The position numbers and the translations under genes are program-made. DNA of 13,859 nt from Candidatus Brocadiaceae bacterium (GTDB lineage: Bacteria > Planctomycetota > MHYJ01 > JACQXL01 > CAKKQI01): the NCBI GenBank assembly GCA_919901895.1, contig CAKKQI010000090.1:1-13859 (forward strand), in the 5' to 3' direction. The number at the start of each line of letters is the position of its first letter. The first letter of the stretch is position 1. Shown here in pieces: positions 1-5,099 of this stretch. The notes under the pieces were generated by a model. That model did not search any database. It was not told the DNA's origin and worked only from the letters and a program-made list of their open reading frames with translations.

Positions 1-242
1 GGTTCAATGTTTAAGATTAAAGGGGCTAACCCGGTGGCGACATTGGGCGGCCGGCTTGTCGGAGTTATTTTGGTTTTTAGATACTCCTGATACATAGAAA
101 ATGTTTCACGCTTGCCCCCGCCCATGGCTTCCCATTTGTCCCAGAATTTGGCGTCCGGGCACCAGGCCATCAGGAAACCGGCCGTTCCACCTAAAAACAA
201 TAAAAGAGCCGCCATAATTAATAACAGACTGTTTTTTTTCAT
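1..242 (-). CDS. Membrane-anchored protein of unknown function, 3' end outside window
   Basis: Read on the minus strand, an ATG at 242-240 opens 80 codons that run without a stop to the window edge, so only the N-terminus is visible. It starts MKKNSLLLIMAALLLFLGG, a lysine-charged N-terminus followed by a hydrophobic stretch to about residue 26. This fits a signal anchor or uncleaved signal peptide, with the following polar, Trp- and Lys-rich segment outside the cytoplasm. It lies 55 bp after the stop of the ECF sigma gene on the same strand, so the two are probably cotranscribed. Genes in this position often encode anti-sigma or envelope-sensing proteins, but I see no zinc-finger or other diagnostic motif and do not recognise the family. 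No strong ribosome binding site is visible. Confidence 0.6.
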   Translation of the reverse strand, partial: MKKNSLLLIMAALLLFLGGTAGFLMAWCPDAKFWDKWEAMGGGKRETFSMYQEYLKTKITPTSRPPNVATGLAPLILNIE

Positions 243-297
243 ATTTTATGCAGCCTATAAAAATTTTTATTCATATAGACAGTGCCCCTATTTTTTA

Positions 298-837
298 TTA
301 ATGTAAATAATCAGATAAGATATTTTTTAGTTTTTTCCGGGCATAAAAAAGCCGCCAGCGCACGGTTGCTTCAGGACGATTAATAATCCGCGAGATTTCC
401 TGGTGCGATAATCCTTCTAGATGTAAGGTCATAATTATCTTCTGAGATTCAGGCAATGTCTCCAATGCTTCCGCTACTCGCTTTTGAAGATCATTCAACC
501 CTATCTCGCTATCGGTTGAATGGGCCGGGGTCATTGCTTCATTTTCTATTAAGGGTATTCTTTTTTTTTCTTCTTTGGACCGCCGCCGGAAAAAATCCAC
601 ACACAGGTGCTTCGCAATCTGATAAAACCAGGCCCGGAAGTTAGTACCTACTTTAAAAGAATCAATGTGTTTAAAGGCCGAGAGGAATACGAGTTGAGAA
701 AGGTCATCCGCATCGGCCTGGTGGTGAACCATCCGATAGATAAAGCGATATATCGGTCTTTTATATAAATGGATTAACTTCTCCCAAGCATCTAAGTCCT
801 TTCGGCCGGCCTGCTGGATCAGCAAATCTTCATTCAT
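298..837 (-). CDS. ECF-type RNA polymerase sigma factor (sigma-70 family)
   Basis: The 179-residue product is typical in length for an ECF (group IV) sigma factor, which directs RNA polymerase to a small regulon, usually for envelope or stress responses. Region sigma-2 spans roughly residues 10-87, with the DADDLSQLVFLSAFKHI helix (core binding) and FYQIAKHLCVDFFRRR near the -10 recognition helix. Region sigma-4 spans about 115-172, with ALETLPESQKIIMTLHLEGL and the helix-turn-helix LSHQEISRIINRPEATVRWR (143-162) that reads the -35 element. There is no sigma-1.1 or sigma-3 domain. The ATG at 837 is the natural start, with a weak GAGAG about 14 nt upstream. Downstream, 55 bp away, is a membrane-anchored protein; upstream, beyond a repeat-filled spacer, is an RsbW-like kinase on the same strand. 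Its target promoter is unknown. Confidence 0.93.
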   Translation of the reverse strand: MNEDLLIQQAGRKDLDAWEKLIHLYKRPIYRFIYRMVHHQADADDLSQLVFLSAFKHIDSFKVGTNFRAWFYQIAKHLCVDFFRRRSKEEKKRIPLIENEAMTPAHSTDSEIGLNDLQKRVAEALETLPESQKIIMTLHLEGLSHQEISRIINRPEATVRWRLFYARKKLKNILSDYLH

Positions 838-1261
838 TACAATATCCGGTTCTCTCTAGTATAACGAAAGAGAATTAACAATGTTTGATGAAAAAATAAA
901 AGTTTTCGCAATTTTTTATTAATAATCAGGGTGTCCAAAAGCCAGGCGTTTATTTATTCAACAGTGTCATCGGTGTCATGCTGAATTCCGAAACTGTCAT
1001 GCCGAACTTGTTTCGGCATCTGTTCGGGGCAAGCCCGTTTCAGCATCTCATTTAGACCCTGCCCCTACGGGATCCCGTTAGGGAAAACGAGTTCTCCGAA
1101 GCCCCGATGACCATCGGGGTTCGGAGTCCATCGGACAGGGTGACAAGAATAGGACTTTTTGGATACTCTGTAATTGTATTTCTAACAGAACATCTTAATC
1201 GATCGCCGCCGGCTCTATGATATAAGAGGGTTAACAGAAGTGATTATCCTGAGCAAGAAGA
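838..1261. other. Intergenic spacer without a gene, largely repeat
   Basis: I find no credible coding sequence here. The part next to the sigma gene (838-960) is AT-rich and probably holds its promoter: read on the minus strand, TATACT lies shortly before the gene, but no convincing -35 or ECF-type GGAAC box accompanies it. Positions 965-1145 hold a nested palindromic repeat (separate entry). Positions 1146-1261 show nothing I can name beyond a few short dyads. Confidence 0.6.
965..1145. repeat. Nested palindromic repeat element
   Basis: TGTCAT occurs three times near the left end (965, 974, 995), and TGACA at 1141-1145 mirrors it at the right end. Inside are GCCGAA/TTCGGC around 1001-1017, ACCCTG (1056-1061) facing CAGGGT (1136-1141), the perfect 12-bp palindrome ACGGGATCCCGT (1067-1078), and a long hairpin at 1094-1126. 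In that hairpin CTCCGAA pairs with TTCGGAG, and CCCCGATG pairs with CATCGGGG around a 2-nt loop, with one bulged G. The TGTCATGC..GAACTTGTTTC motif resembles REP-like elements I know from several environmental lineages. That is recognition from memory, not a search result. Confidence 0.75.
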
Positions 1262-1729
1262 TTACTTTTTAACCAGGTTTCTAGCCAGTTGTTTCATCAG
1301 GATAATTTTTCGTCCGCCCTGGCTGAAACTAACCTCGTTCACACATTTTCTAATCAGGCCAATGCCCAAACCGCCGATTTCACCTTTACGGGCTTTTTGC
1401 ATTAATACCTCAGGATAAAATTGCTCCATCGGCTTATTAAGATAGGACTGGTGGTCAAAACCGTCTCCTTCGTCCATAATACTGCAGCAGATTTGGTCGG
1501 GAGTAATGTAACATTCAATATGGATAAATTTTTGCCGGTCAAGCTTATTACCGTGCGTAATGGCATTATCCAGGGCTTCGCCGAGGGCAATAATAAATTC
1601 ATTCCGGTCTTCTTTGTCCAGAACCACCATATCCATTAATTCTTCAATAATATCAAAAATCTTATGCGTGTATTCCGGGCTGGTGGAAAATTTTATTTTT
1701 AATTCCTGCTGTTGTTCATGGCTGGACAT
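1262..1729 (-). CDS. RsbW-like anti-sigma factor / serine kinase (GHKL ATPase)
   Basis: This 155-residue protein is a stand-alone histidine-kinase-like ATPase domain of the RsbW/SpoIIAB type. Family members bind a sigma factor or phosphorylate an anti-anti-sigma (STAS) protein on serine in partner-switching circuits. The N-box is EALDNAITHGN (51-61) with the key E51 and N55, the G1 box is DEGDGFD (86-92), and the G2 box is GGLGIGL (119-125). The HATPase core is therefore complete. The ATG at 1729 has a good AAGGA Shine-Dalgarno with 8-nt spacing (minus strand, about 1738-1742). No STAS-domain or PP2C phosphatase gene is in view, so its partners lie elsewhere. Its same-strand neighbour 424 bp downstream is an ECF sigma factor, but RsbW-type kinases classically control group III sigma factors, so pairing the two is only a suggestion. 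Confidence 0.9.
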   Translation of the reverse strand: MSSHEQQQELKIKFSTSPEYTHKIFDIIEELMDMVVLDKEDRNEFIIALGEALDNAITHGNKLDRQKFIHIECYITPDQICCSIMDEGDGFDHQSYLNKPMEQFYPEVLMQKARKGEIGGLGIGLIRKCVNEVSFSQGGRKIILMKQLARNLVKK

Positions 1730-1770
1730 AATTTATTTTCCTTTCTAAATCGCTTTCAGCTATCAGCATC

Positions 1771-1798
1771 ATTAAACTCATTTTTAAAAAATAGTCAA
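1771..1798 (-). promoter_or_regulatory. Candidate sigma-70 promoter for the RsbW-like gene
   Basis: On the minus strand TTGACT (1798-1793; 5 of 6 to consensus) and TTTAAT (1776-1771; 5 of 6) are separated by 16 bp. Transcription would begin about 35 nt before the ATG, leaving room for the AAGGA ribosome binding site. Assigned from sequence alone. Confidence 0.5.
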
Positions 1799-1806
1799 GA
1801 AAAATC

Positions 1807-1847
1807 TAACCACCGATTACACAGATTAGAACGGATTACACAGATTA
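1807..1847 (+). repeat. GATTACACAGATTA direct repeat unit (copy 1)
   Basis: TAACCAC is followed by two perfect copies of the 14-mer GATTACACAGATTA at 1815-1828 and 1834-1847, period 19 bp. The same arrangement (TAACCAC, then GATTAC, then two GATTACACAGA units) recurs at 12578-12626 on the opposite strand. It is non-coding here, in the spacer between the divergent RsbW-like and ruvX genes. Too short and too few units for CRISPR. Confidence 0.8.
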
Positions 1848-1898
1848 AATTTTATCAGGTTAATCCGCTTAATCAGCGAACATACAATTTCCTATTCG

Positions 1899-1996
1899 CC
1901 CCGTCCCGCCGTGGCGGGAGCGGGGACGAGTCTCCGCCGAAGGACGGATCAGCCTCTGGCTGAAGTCCTGAGGCTGAAATCAGTCCTCTGGCTGAT
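1899..1996. repeat. Composite block of GC-rich palindromes
   Basis: A perfect 16-bp palindrome TCCCGCCGTGGCGGGA (1904-1919) is extended by CCCCG/CGGGG arms with one bulge (1899-1925). It is followed by ATCAGCCTCTGGCTGA (1948-1963) and its near-copy ATCAGTCCTCTGGCTGAT (1979-1996), both themselves palindromic. GAGGCTG at 1970-1976 can also pair with CAGCCTC at 1950-1956. Nothing here is coding on either strand in a way I can support. The block lies directly upstream of the ruvX promoter region. Confidence 0.75.
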
Positions 1997-2004
1997 GCGA
2001 TCAA

Positions 2005-2047
2005 GATAAAAATAACTGTTTTTTTATCAAAGGGGTTCTGGTATAAT
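2005..2047 (+). promoter_or_regulatory. ruvX promoter with consensus -10 and an overlapping dyad
   Basis: A perfect TATAAT lies at 2042-2047, 10 nt before the ruvX ATG. The -35 position is only a T-run, so recognition may be weak or assisted. An 8-bp inverted repeat GATAAAAA/TTTTTATC (2005-2012 and 2021-2028) overlaps that -35 region and could be an operator or simply an AT-rich dyad. With a usual start 6-8 nt after the -10, the leader would be only a few nucleotides, consistent with the absence of a Shine-Dalgarno sequence. Confidence 0.5.
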
Positions 2048-2057
2048 TATTATCGGC

Positions 2058-2489
2058 ATGAGAATACTCGGTCTTGATTACGGAAGCAAAAGAATCGGTG
2101 TTGCCATCAGTGACGAACTGGGTTTGATGGCCCACGGGCATGGTATTATCAATAATACCGGTCCGGAGGAAACCATTAATCAGATTCAAGCACTCCTGAC
2201 GCAGGAAAAAATTTCACAAATAGTAGTCGGCTTGCCGAAAACGTTAAACAACACTATCGGTCCCAAGGCGCAGGAAGTATTAAAATTTGTTGAAGAATTA
2301 AAAACAGCCGTTAAGGTGCCGGTGTTTACCTGGGATGAACGGCTGACCACCTTTGAGGCGGAAATATTGTTACGTGAGATGAATCTGTCCCGCCGGCGGA
2401 AAAGAAAACAGGTGAACGTGGTCGCCGCCCAGTTAATCCTGCAGGGTTATATGGATGCGACAAAAAAAAAGGGGGATTGCAATGATTAA
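2058..2489 (+). CDS. ruvX: YqgF/RuvX family RNase H-fold protein (putative Holliday junction resolvase / pre-16S rRNA nuclease)
   Basis: At 143 residues this is normal length for YqgF/RuvX, a small RNase H-fold nuclease linked to Holliday junction resolution and to maturation of the 5' end of 16S rRNA. The N-terminal RILGLDYGSKRIGVA contains the first acidic residue (D7). IVVGLPKTLNN (55-65) is the conserved central strand and loop, and TWDERLTT (91-98) carries D93 and E94. The C-terminal helix reads KRKQVNVVAAQLIL: the family normally has Asp before the AA pair (iDxxAA), but here the aligned residue appears to be N120. This may impair metal binding. The ATG at 2058 lacks a Shine-Dalgarno sequence and sits 10 nt after a TATAAT. 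The common neighbour mltG is missing; a toxin-antitoxin pair follows on the other strand. Confidence 0.93.
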   Translation: MRILGLDYGSKRIGVAISDELGLMAHGHGIINNTGPEETINQIQALLTQEKISQIVVGLPKTLNNTIGPKAQEVLKFVEELKTAVKVPVFTWDERLTTFEAEILLREMNLSRRRKRKQVNVVAAQLILQGYMDATKKKGDCND

Positions 2490-2508
2490 AAAAATAGGTA
2501 ATTATTGA
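2482..2508 (+). pseudogene. Eight-codon ORF at the ruvX stop, possible remnant of a downstream gene start
   Basis: ATG at 2482 overlaps the 3' end of ruvX and is preceded by GGGGG (2471-2475) at an ideal 6-nt spacing. It encodes only MIKKIGNY before TGA at 2506. In many bacteria ruvX is followed by an overlapping mltG whose product starts with a lysine-rich cytoplasmic tail, so this could be the stump of such a gene. It could equally be chance, because eight codons cannot establish identity. Confidence 0.25.
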
Positions 2509-2522
2509 GATGACTGAAAGTT

Positions 2523-2578
2523 GCTCAGGAAAAGAAGGACGCAATGCCTATTGCATCAGGTGGAGCGCCTGGTTAGGC
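2523..2578 (-). other. attC-like site at the 3' end of hepT
   Basis: Read on the minus strand, GCCTAAC (2578-2572) fits the RYYYAAC core of an integron attC site, and its TAA is the hepT stop codon, a layout common in gene cassettes. It is followed by GGCGCTCC and then a stem GATGCAAT/ATTGCGTC around AGGC (8 bp, one G-T pair). Then comes GAGC, which can pair with the earlier GCTC. The matching outer GTTRRRY half-site is not recognisable, so the site is either degenerate or coincidental. No integrase gene is in the window. Confidence 0.3.
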
Positions 2579-2911
2579 ATCTAAAATCTCTTTTACTTCT
2601 TTTACCAGAATCGGTAAATGATTTTCAACCGCTTTCCAAACAATCATCTCGTCGATAATATCATAACCGTGTATTAAAATATTTCTGAATCCTATGATAC
2701 GATGACACTCTGAAACCTTTTCCGTGAATTCTTCATTAATTTGCTTAATCCTGTTAAGCGCTTCTCCGATGATCTCAAAATCCCTCTCAACCGCTCGTTG
2801 TGTAACCGGACTGTTTTGATATGCCTTGAAGTTCATCTCGTGAGTAAAATTTTGTATCTCTGCTGCTGCCTGGAGAATATCAACAAGGTTTTTTCTTATC
2901 TCATCGTTCAT
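2573..2911 (-). CDS. hepT: HepT-like HEPN-domain ribonuclease toxin (DUF86 family)
   Basis: The product (112 residues from the ATG at 2911) is an all-helical HEPN protein of the HepT/DUF86 family, the RNase toxin of MntA/HepT systems. The diagnostic motif RNILIHGY matches R-X4-H-X-Y (R76, H81, Y83 in this numbering). R and H form the RNase site, and the Tyr is the residue that the antitoxin AMPylates in characterised members. The family residues around VERDFEIIGEALNRI are also present. A TTG 24 nt upstream could extend the protein, but the ATG is preferred because it gives a short 11-nt overlap with the end of mntA, as expected for a coupled pair. The stop codon TAA falls inside an attC-like motif. 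The pair sits between ruvX and polX, two housekeeping genes, which suggests insertion. Confidence 0.9.
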   Translation of the reverse strand: MNDEIRKNLVDILQAAAEIQNFTHEMNFKAYQNSPVTQRAVERDFEIIGEALNRIKQINEEFTEKVSECHRIIGFRNILIHGYDIIDEMIVWKAVENHLPILVKEVKEILDA

Positions 2912-3203
2912 AAACAATAGTTCTTGTCTTCTCAACCGCTTCCCTGAACACAGGGTTTCTGAATGGTTTATCTACAACAAGATCAACTGCCCGTCCAAAT
3001 ATTTTCTCCAGATGTTCTTTTAATTCAAAATATTTGTCAAAAAGGTCAACGGTTTCATCCGAATCAAAGACTACTAGTATGTCAACATCACTGTTTGGTG
3101 AAAAATTTTGAGTCAAAGCCGATCCATAAAAACCGAGTCGTTTTACTGGTAATAATCTACAAATACGTTCAATTTCTGGTTTGAGCTTTTTCAAGTCAAT
3201 CAT
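2901..3203 (-). CDS. mntA: MntA-like minimal nucleotidyltransferase antitoxin
   Basis: This 100-residue protein is a minimal nucleotidyltransferase (MNT) of the MntA/MJ0435 type, the antitoxin that neutralises HepT by transferring AMP to a tyrosine near its RNase motif. The catalytic signature GS-X10-D-X-D is exact: G27, S28, D39 and D41 in FYGSALTQNFSPNSDVDILV. The third carboxylate is likely D74 in RAVDLVV. There is no substrate-binding domain beyond the core fold. It precedes hepT with an 11-nt overlap and follows polX by 31 bp on the same strand, so it may be read from polX transcription; I see no good promoter or Shine-Dalgarno sequence in those 31 bp. The order antitoxin then toxin is the usual one. 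Confidence 0.92.
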   Translation of the reverse strand: MIDLKKLKPEIERICRLLPVKRLGFYGSALTQNFSPNSDVDILVVFDSDETVDLFDKYFELKEHLEKIFGRAVDLVVDKPFRNPVFREAVEKTRTIVYER

Positions 3204-3234
3204 AGAAACATTATTACTTATTATTGAGAATTAT

Positions 3235-4992
3235 TCAATATTTTTTCATCAATTTCTTAAATTCAGCCAACGGGTAAGTATTTAAAACATCTTTTTTAGT
3301 CAGCCCACCCCGGCGCGCCGTCGCAATCCCCAGCCTGATAAAATCCAGCATCTCCAGCCGGTGTGAATCCGTGCTGATGACAAATCGCGCCCCTAACTCT
3401 TTAGCCCGCTTGATCTGAAGATCGTTCAAATCCAGCCGGTCCGGAAAGGAATTTATTTCCAGGGCCGTGCCGGTCTGGGCCGCCTTTTTGAATATTTTCT
3501 CCAGATCTAATCCGGCATAACCCTCCCGCTGGCCAATCAGCCGGCCGGTCGGATGTCCGATAACGTTGACATAAGGATGGTCCATCGCCCGGAGAATCCG
3601 TTCAGTCGCTTCGTGCTGAAACCCGCTGTGAATGGAAGCCACGACCAGGTCTAATTGTTTTAAAACGTCTTCCGGAAAGTCAACCTGCCCGTCTTTTAAA
3701 ATATCAACCTCTGTTCCACCCAGAACGGTAATATCTTTTATTTTTTTATTAACCAGTTTGATTTCTTCGGCTTGTTTAATCAATTGAGCGGGCGATAACC
3801 CGCGGGCATAAGAAGCCGAACGGGAATGGTCGGTAATGGCAATATATTCATAATTATATTTCCGGGCCGCCCGGGCAATGGCTTCAATGGTATTAAAACC
3901 ATCTGAATAATGGGAATGAACATGGCTGTCACCTTTAATATCATTGTATTGAATCAAGGCCGGTAATTTATTTTTCCGGGCCAGTTCTATCTCGCCCCGG
4001 TCTTCGCGCAGTTCGGGTGGTATCCAAGGCAATCCCATCGTCCGGTAGATTTCTTCTTCGGTTAGTCCGGCGATCTTTTTCGCTCCGCTGAAAAGACCGG
4101 ATGCATTAATTTTCAAGCCCTGGCTTTTCGCCAGGCCGCGCAATTTGATATTATGGGCTTTGGAGCCGGTAAAATATAAAAGGGCCGCCCCGAAAGAATC
4201 CGGTTCCACCACCCGCAGGTCAACCTGATGGTCTCCGCCTGAGGCGGAAGATAAAAGAACCGAGGCCTTGGTTGTTCCGGCCGCCAGAATTTCTTTAACC
4301 TGAGGTAGCCGGGTAAAGATTTCAATGATTTCCCGGTAAGAATCGCCCGTAGCTAAAATATCTAAATCACCGATGGTTTCCTGCATCCGGCGTAATGAAC
4401 CGGCCGGGATAATCCGGATTTTGTTTAGCCCGTAAATGCACCTCTTAATAGAAAGTTTTTCCCGAAGCGACTGGATAATTTCTTCCACCAGCGGCAGGGC
4501 GGTGCCCAACAGCAACCGTCCCCGATAGCCATCGGGGCTGAAAATCGCAATCCCGCGGGCAATAATATCCACTTTTCTCTCGCCCATTCCTGGTAATCGC
4601 GCCAGCCGGCCGTTGTCAATAACTTTTTTTAAATTATCCAGGTTTTTAACTTTGAGTTTTTCATAAGCCAGTCGTAATGTTTTTGGACCAACCCCTTGGA
4701 TTTTCAAAAGGTTTAAAAAACCCGGCGGGATACCCCGGGTGGCTTCGGCTAATTTTTTAACCTGGCTGGTTTTAAAATACTCGGCGATTTTAAGAGACAT
4801 CCCGGCCCCGATGCCCGGGATTTCCTGCAATTTATCCTGTTCGTAAAATGATTTCAAATTAAGCGAAGAATCCAAAATTGTTCGGGCGGCCCGGCGGTAG
4901 GCGTTGACCCGAAACGTATTTTCATTCTTAAATTCCAGCGCATCGGCAATCCGGGAAAAAATTTCCGCGATTTCTTTATTTTGATCAGACAT
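3235..4992 (-). CDS. polX: Bacterial/archaeal family-X DNA polymerase with PHP domain (PolX)
   Basis: At 585 residues this has the full bacterial PolX layout. PolX is a gap-filling repair polymerase with 3'-5' exonuclease and 3'-phosphatase or AP-endonuclease activities reported for the PHP domain. The N-terminal 8-kDa-like region (1-90) and helix-hairpin-helix segments (LQEIPGIGAG, KIQGVGPKT, RLPGMGERK) bind DNA. The polymerase core has AGS (197-199), the metal ligands D209 and D211 in GDLDIL, D258 in QVDLRVV, and YFTGSKAHN (273-281). The PHP domain (about 353-580) keeps H357, H359, D388-H389, E428, H455, H480 and D542-x-H544, so its metal site looks intact. Two short palindromes are embedded in frame (residues about 152-158 and 249-253). 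The ATG at 4992 has only a weak GAG upstream. The gene is followed at 31 bp by mntA. Confidence 0.96.
   Translation of the reverse strand: MSDQNKEIAEIFSRIADALEFKNENTFRVNAYRRAARTILDSSLNLKSFYEQDKLQEIPGIGAGMSLKIAEYFKTSQVKKLAEATRGIPPGFLNLLKIQGVGPKTLRLAYEKLKVKNLDNLKKVIDNGRLARLPGMGERKVDIIARGIAIFSPDGYRGRLLLGTALPLVEEIIQSLREKLSIKRCIYGLNKIRIIPAGSLRRMQETIGDLDILATGDSYREIIEIFTRLPQVKEILAAGTTKASVLLSSASGGDHQVDLRVVEPDSFGAALLYFTGSKAHNIKLRGLAKSQGLKINASGLFSGAKKIAGLTEEEIYRTMGLPWIPPELREDRGEIELARKNKLPALIQYNDIKGDSHVHSHYSDGFNTIEAIARAARKYNYEYIAITDHSRSASYARGLSPAQLIKQAEEIKLVNKKIKDITVLGGTEVDILKDGQVDFPEDVLKQLDLVVASIHSGFQHEATERILRAMDHPYVNVIGHPTGRLIGQREGYAGLDLEKIFKKAAQTGTALEINSFPDRLDLNDLQIKRAKELGARFVISTDSHRLEMLDFIRLGIATARRGGLTKKDVLNTYPLAEFKKLMKKY
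4234..4248. repeat. 15-bp palindrome inside polX
   Basis: TCCGCC-TGA-GGCGGA is a perfect 6-bp inverted repeat with a 3-nt loop. It encodes S249-A-S-G-G253 of PolX exactly in frame, five residues that look like an insertion just before the conserved QVDLRVV strand, compared with the family pattern I remember. Confidence 0.7.
4520..4537. repeat. CCCCGAT..ATCGGGG palindrome inside polX
   Basis: CCCCGATAGCCATCGGGG has perfect 7-bp arms around AGCC and differs at only two loop bases from the spacer copy at 1102-1119. It encodes part of SPDGYRG in the linker between the HhH and polymerase domains of PolX, without breaking the frame. Confidence 0.75.
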
Positions 4993-5052
4993 AAACTCAT
5001 TTACAATTTGTGTAAGAATTTATATTTCAGGAACCATATTTATAGCTTTGAA

Positions 5053-5081
5053 ATTATAAAAGAAATAGAAGGTAGATAAAA
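5053..5081 (-). promoter_or_regulatory. Possible polX promoter
   Basis: On the minus strand a consensus TATAAT (5058-5053) lies about 60 nt before the polX ATG, with a poor TTTTAT at the -35 position and a 17-bp spacer. A perfect TTGACA further up (5099-5094) is too far away to be its partner. Weak call. Confidence 0.3.
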
Positions 5082-5094
5082 AAGGAGTCTTCCT
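5078..5094 (-). terminator. Weak candidate intrinsic terminator after tldE
   Basis: Right after the tldE stop, the minus strand reads AGGA-AGAC-TCCT followed by a T-run (5083-5078). A 4-bp stem is short for an intrinsic terminator, so this may be partial or non-functional. Confidence 0.25.
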
Positions 5095-5099
5095 GTCAA

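Noticed and set aside
112..306. Plus-strand ORF of 64 codons
   Set aside because: It is antisense to the membrane-anchored protein and sigma gene region, has no Shine-Dalgarno sequence and no recognisable protein pattern.
1807..1847. CRISPR-like array
   Set aside because: Only two 14-bp units with 5-bp spacers, no cas genes, and a dispersed second copy elsewhere; it is an ordinary interspersed repeat.
2912..2935. TTG start eight codons upstream for HepT
   Set aside because: Would overlap mntA by 35 nt; the ATG at 2911 fits the family N-terminus (MNDEIRKNLVDIL) and a short overlap.
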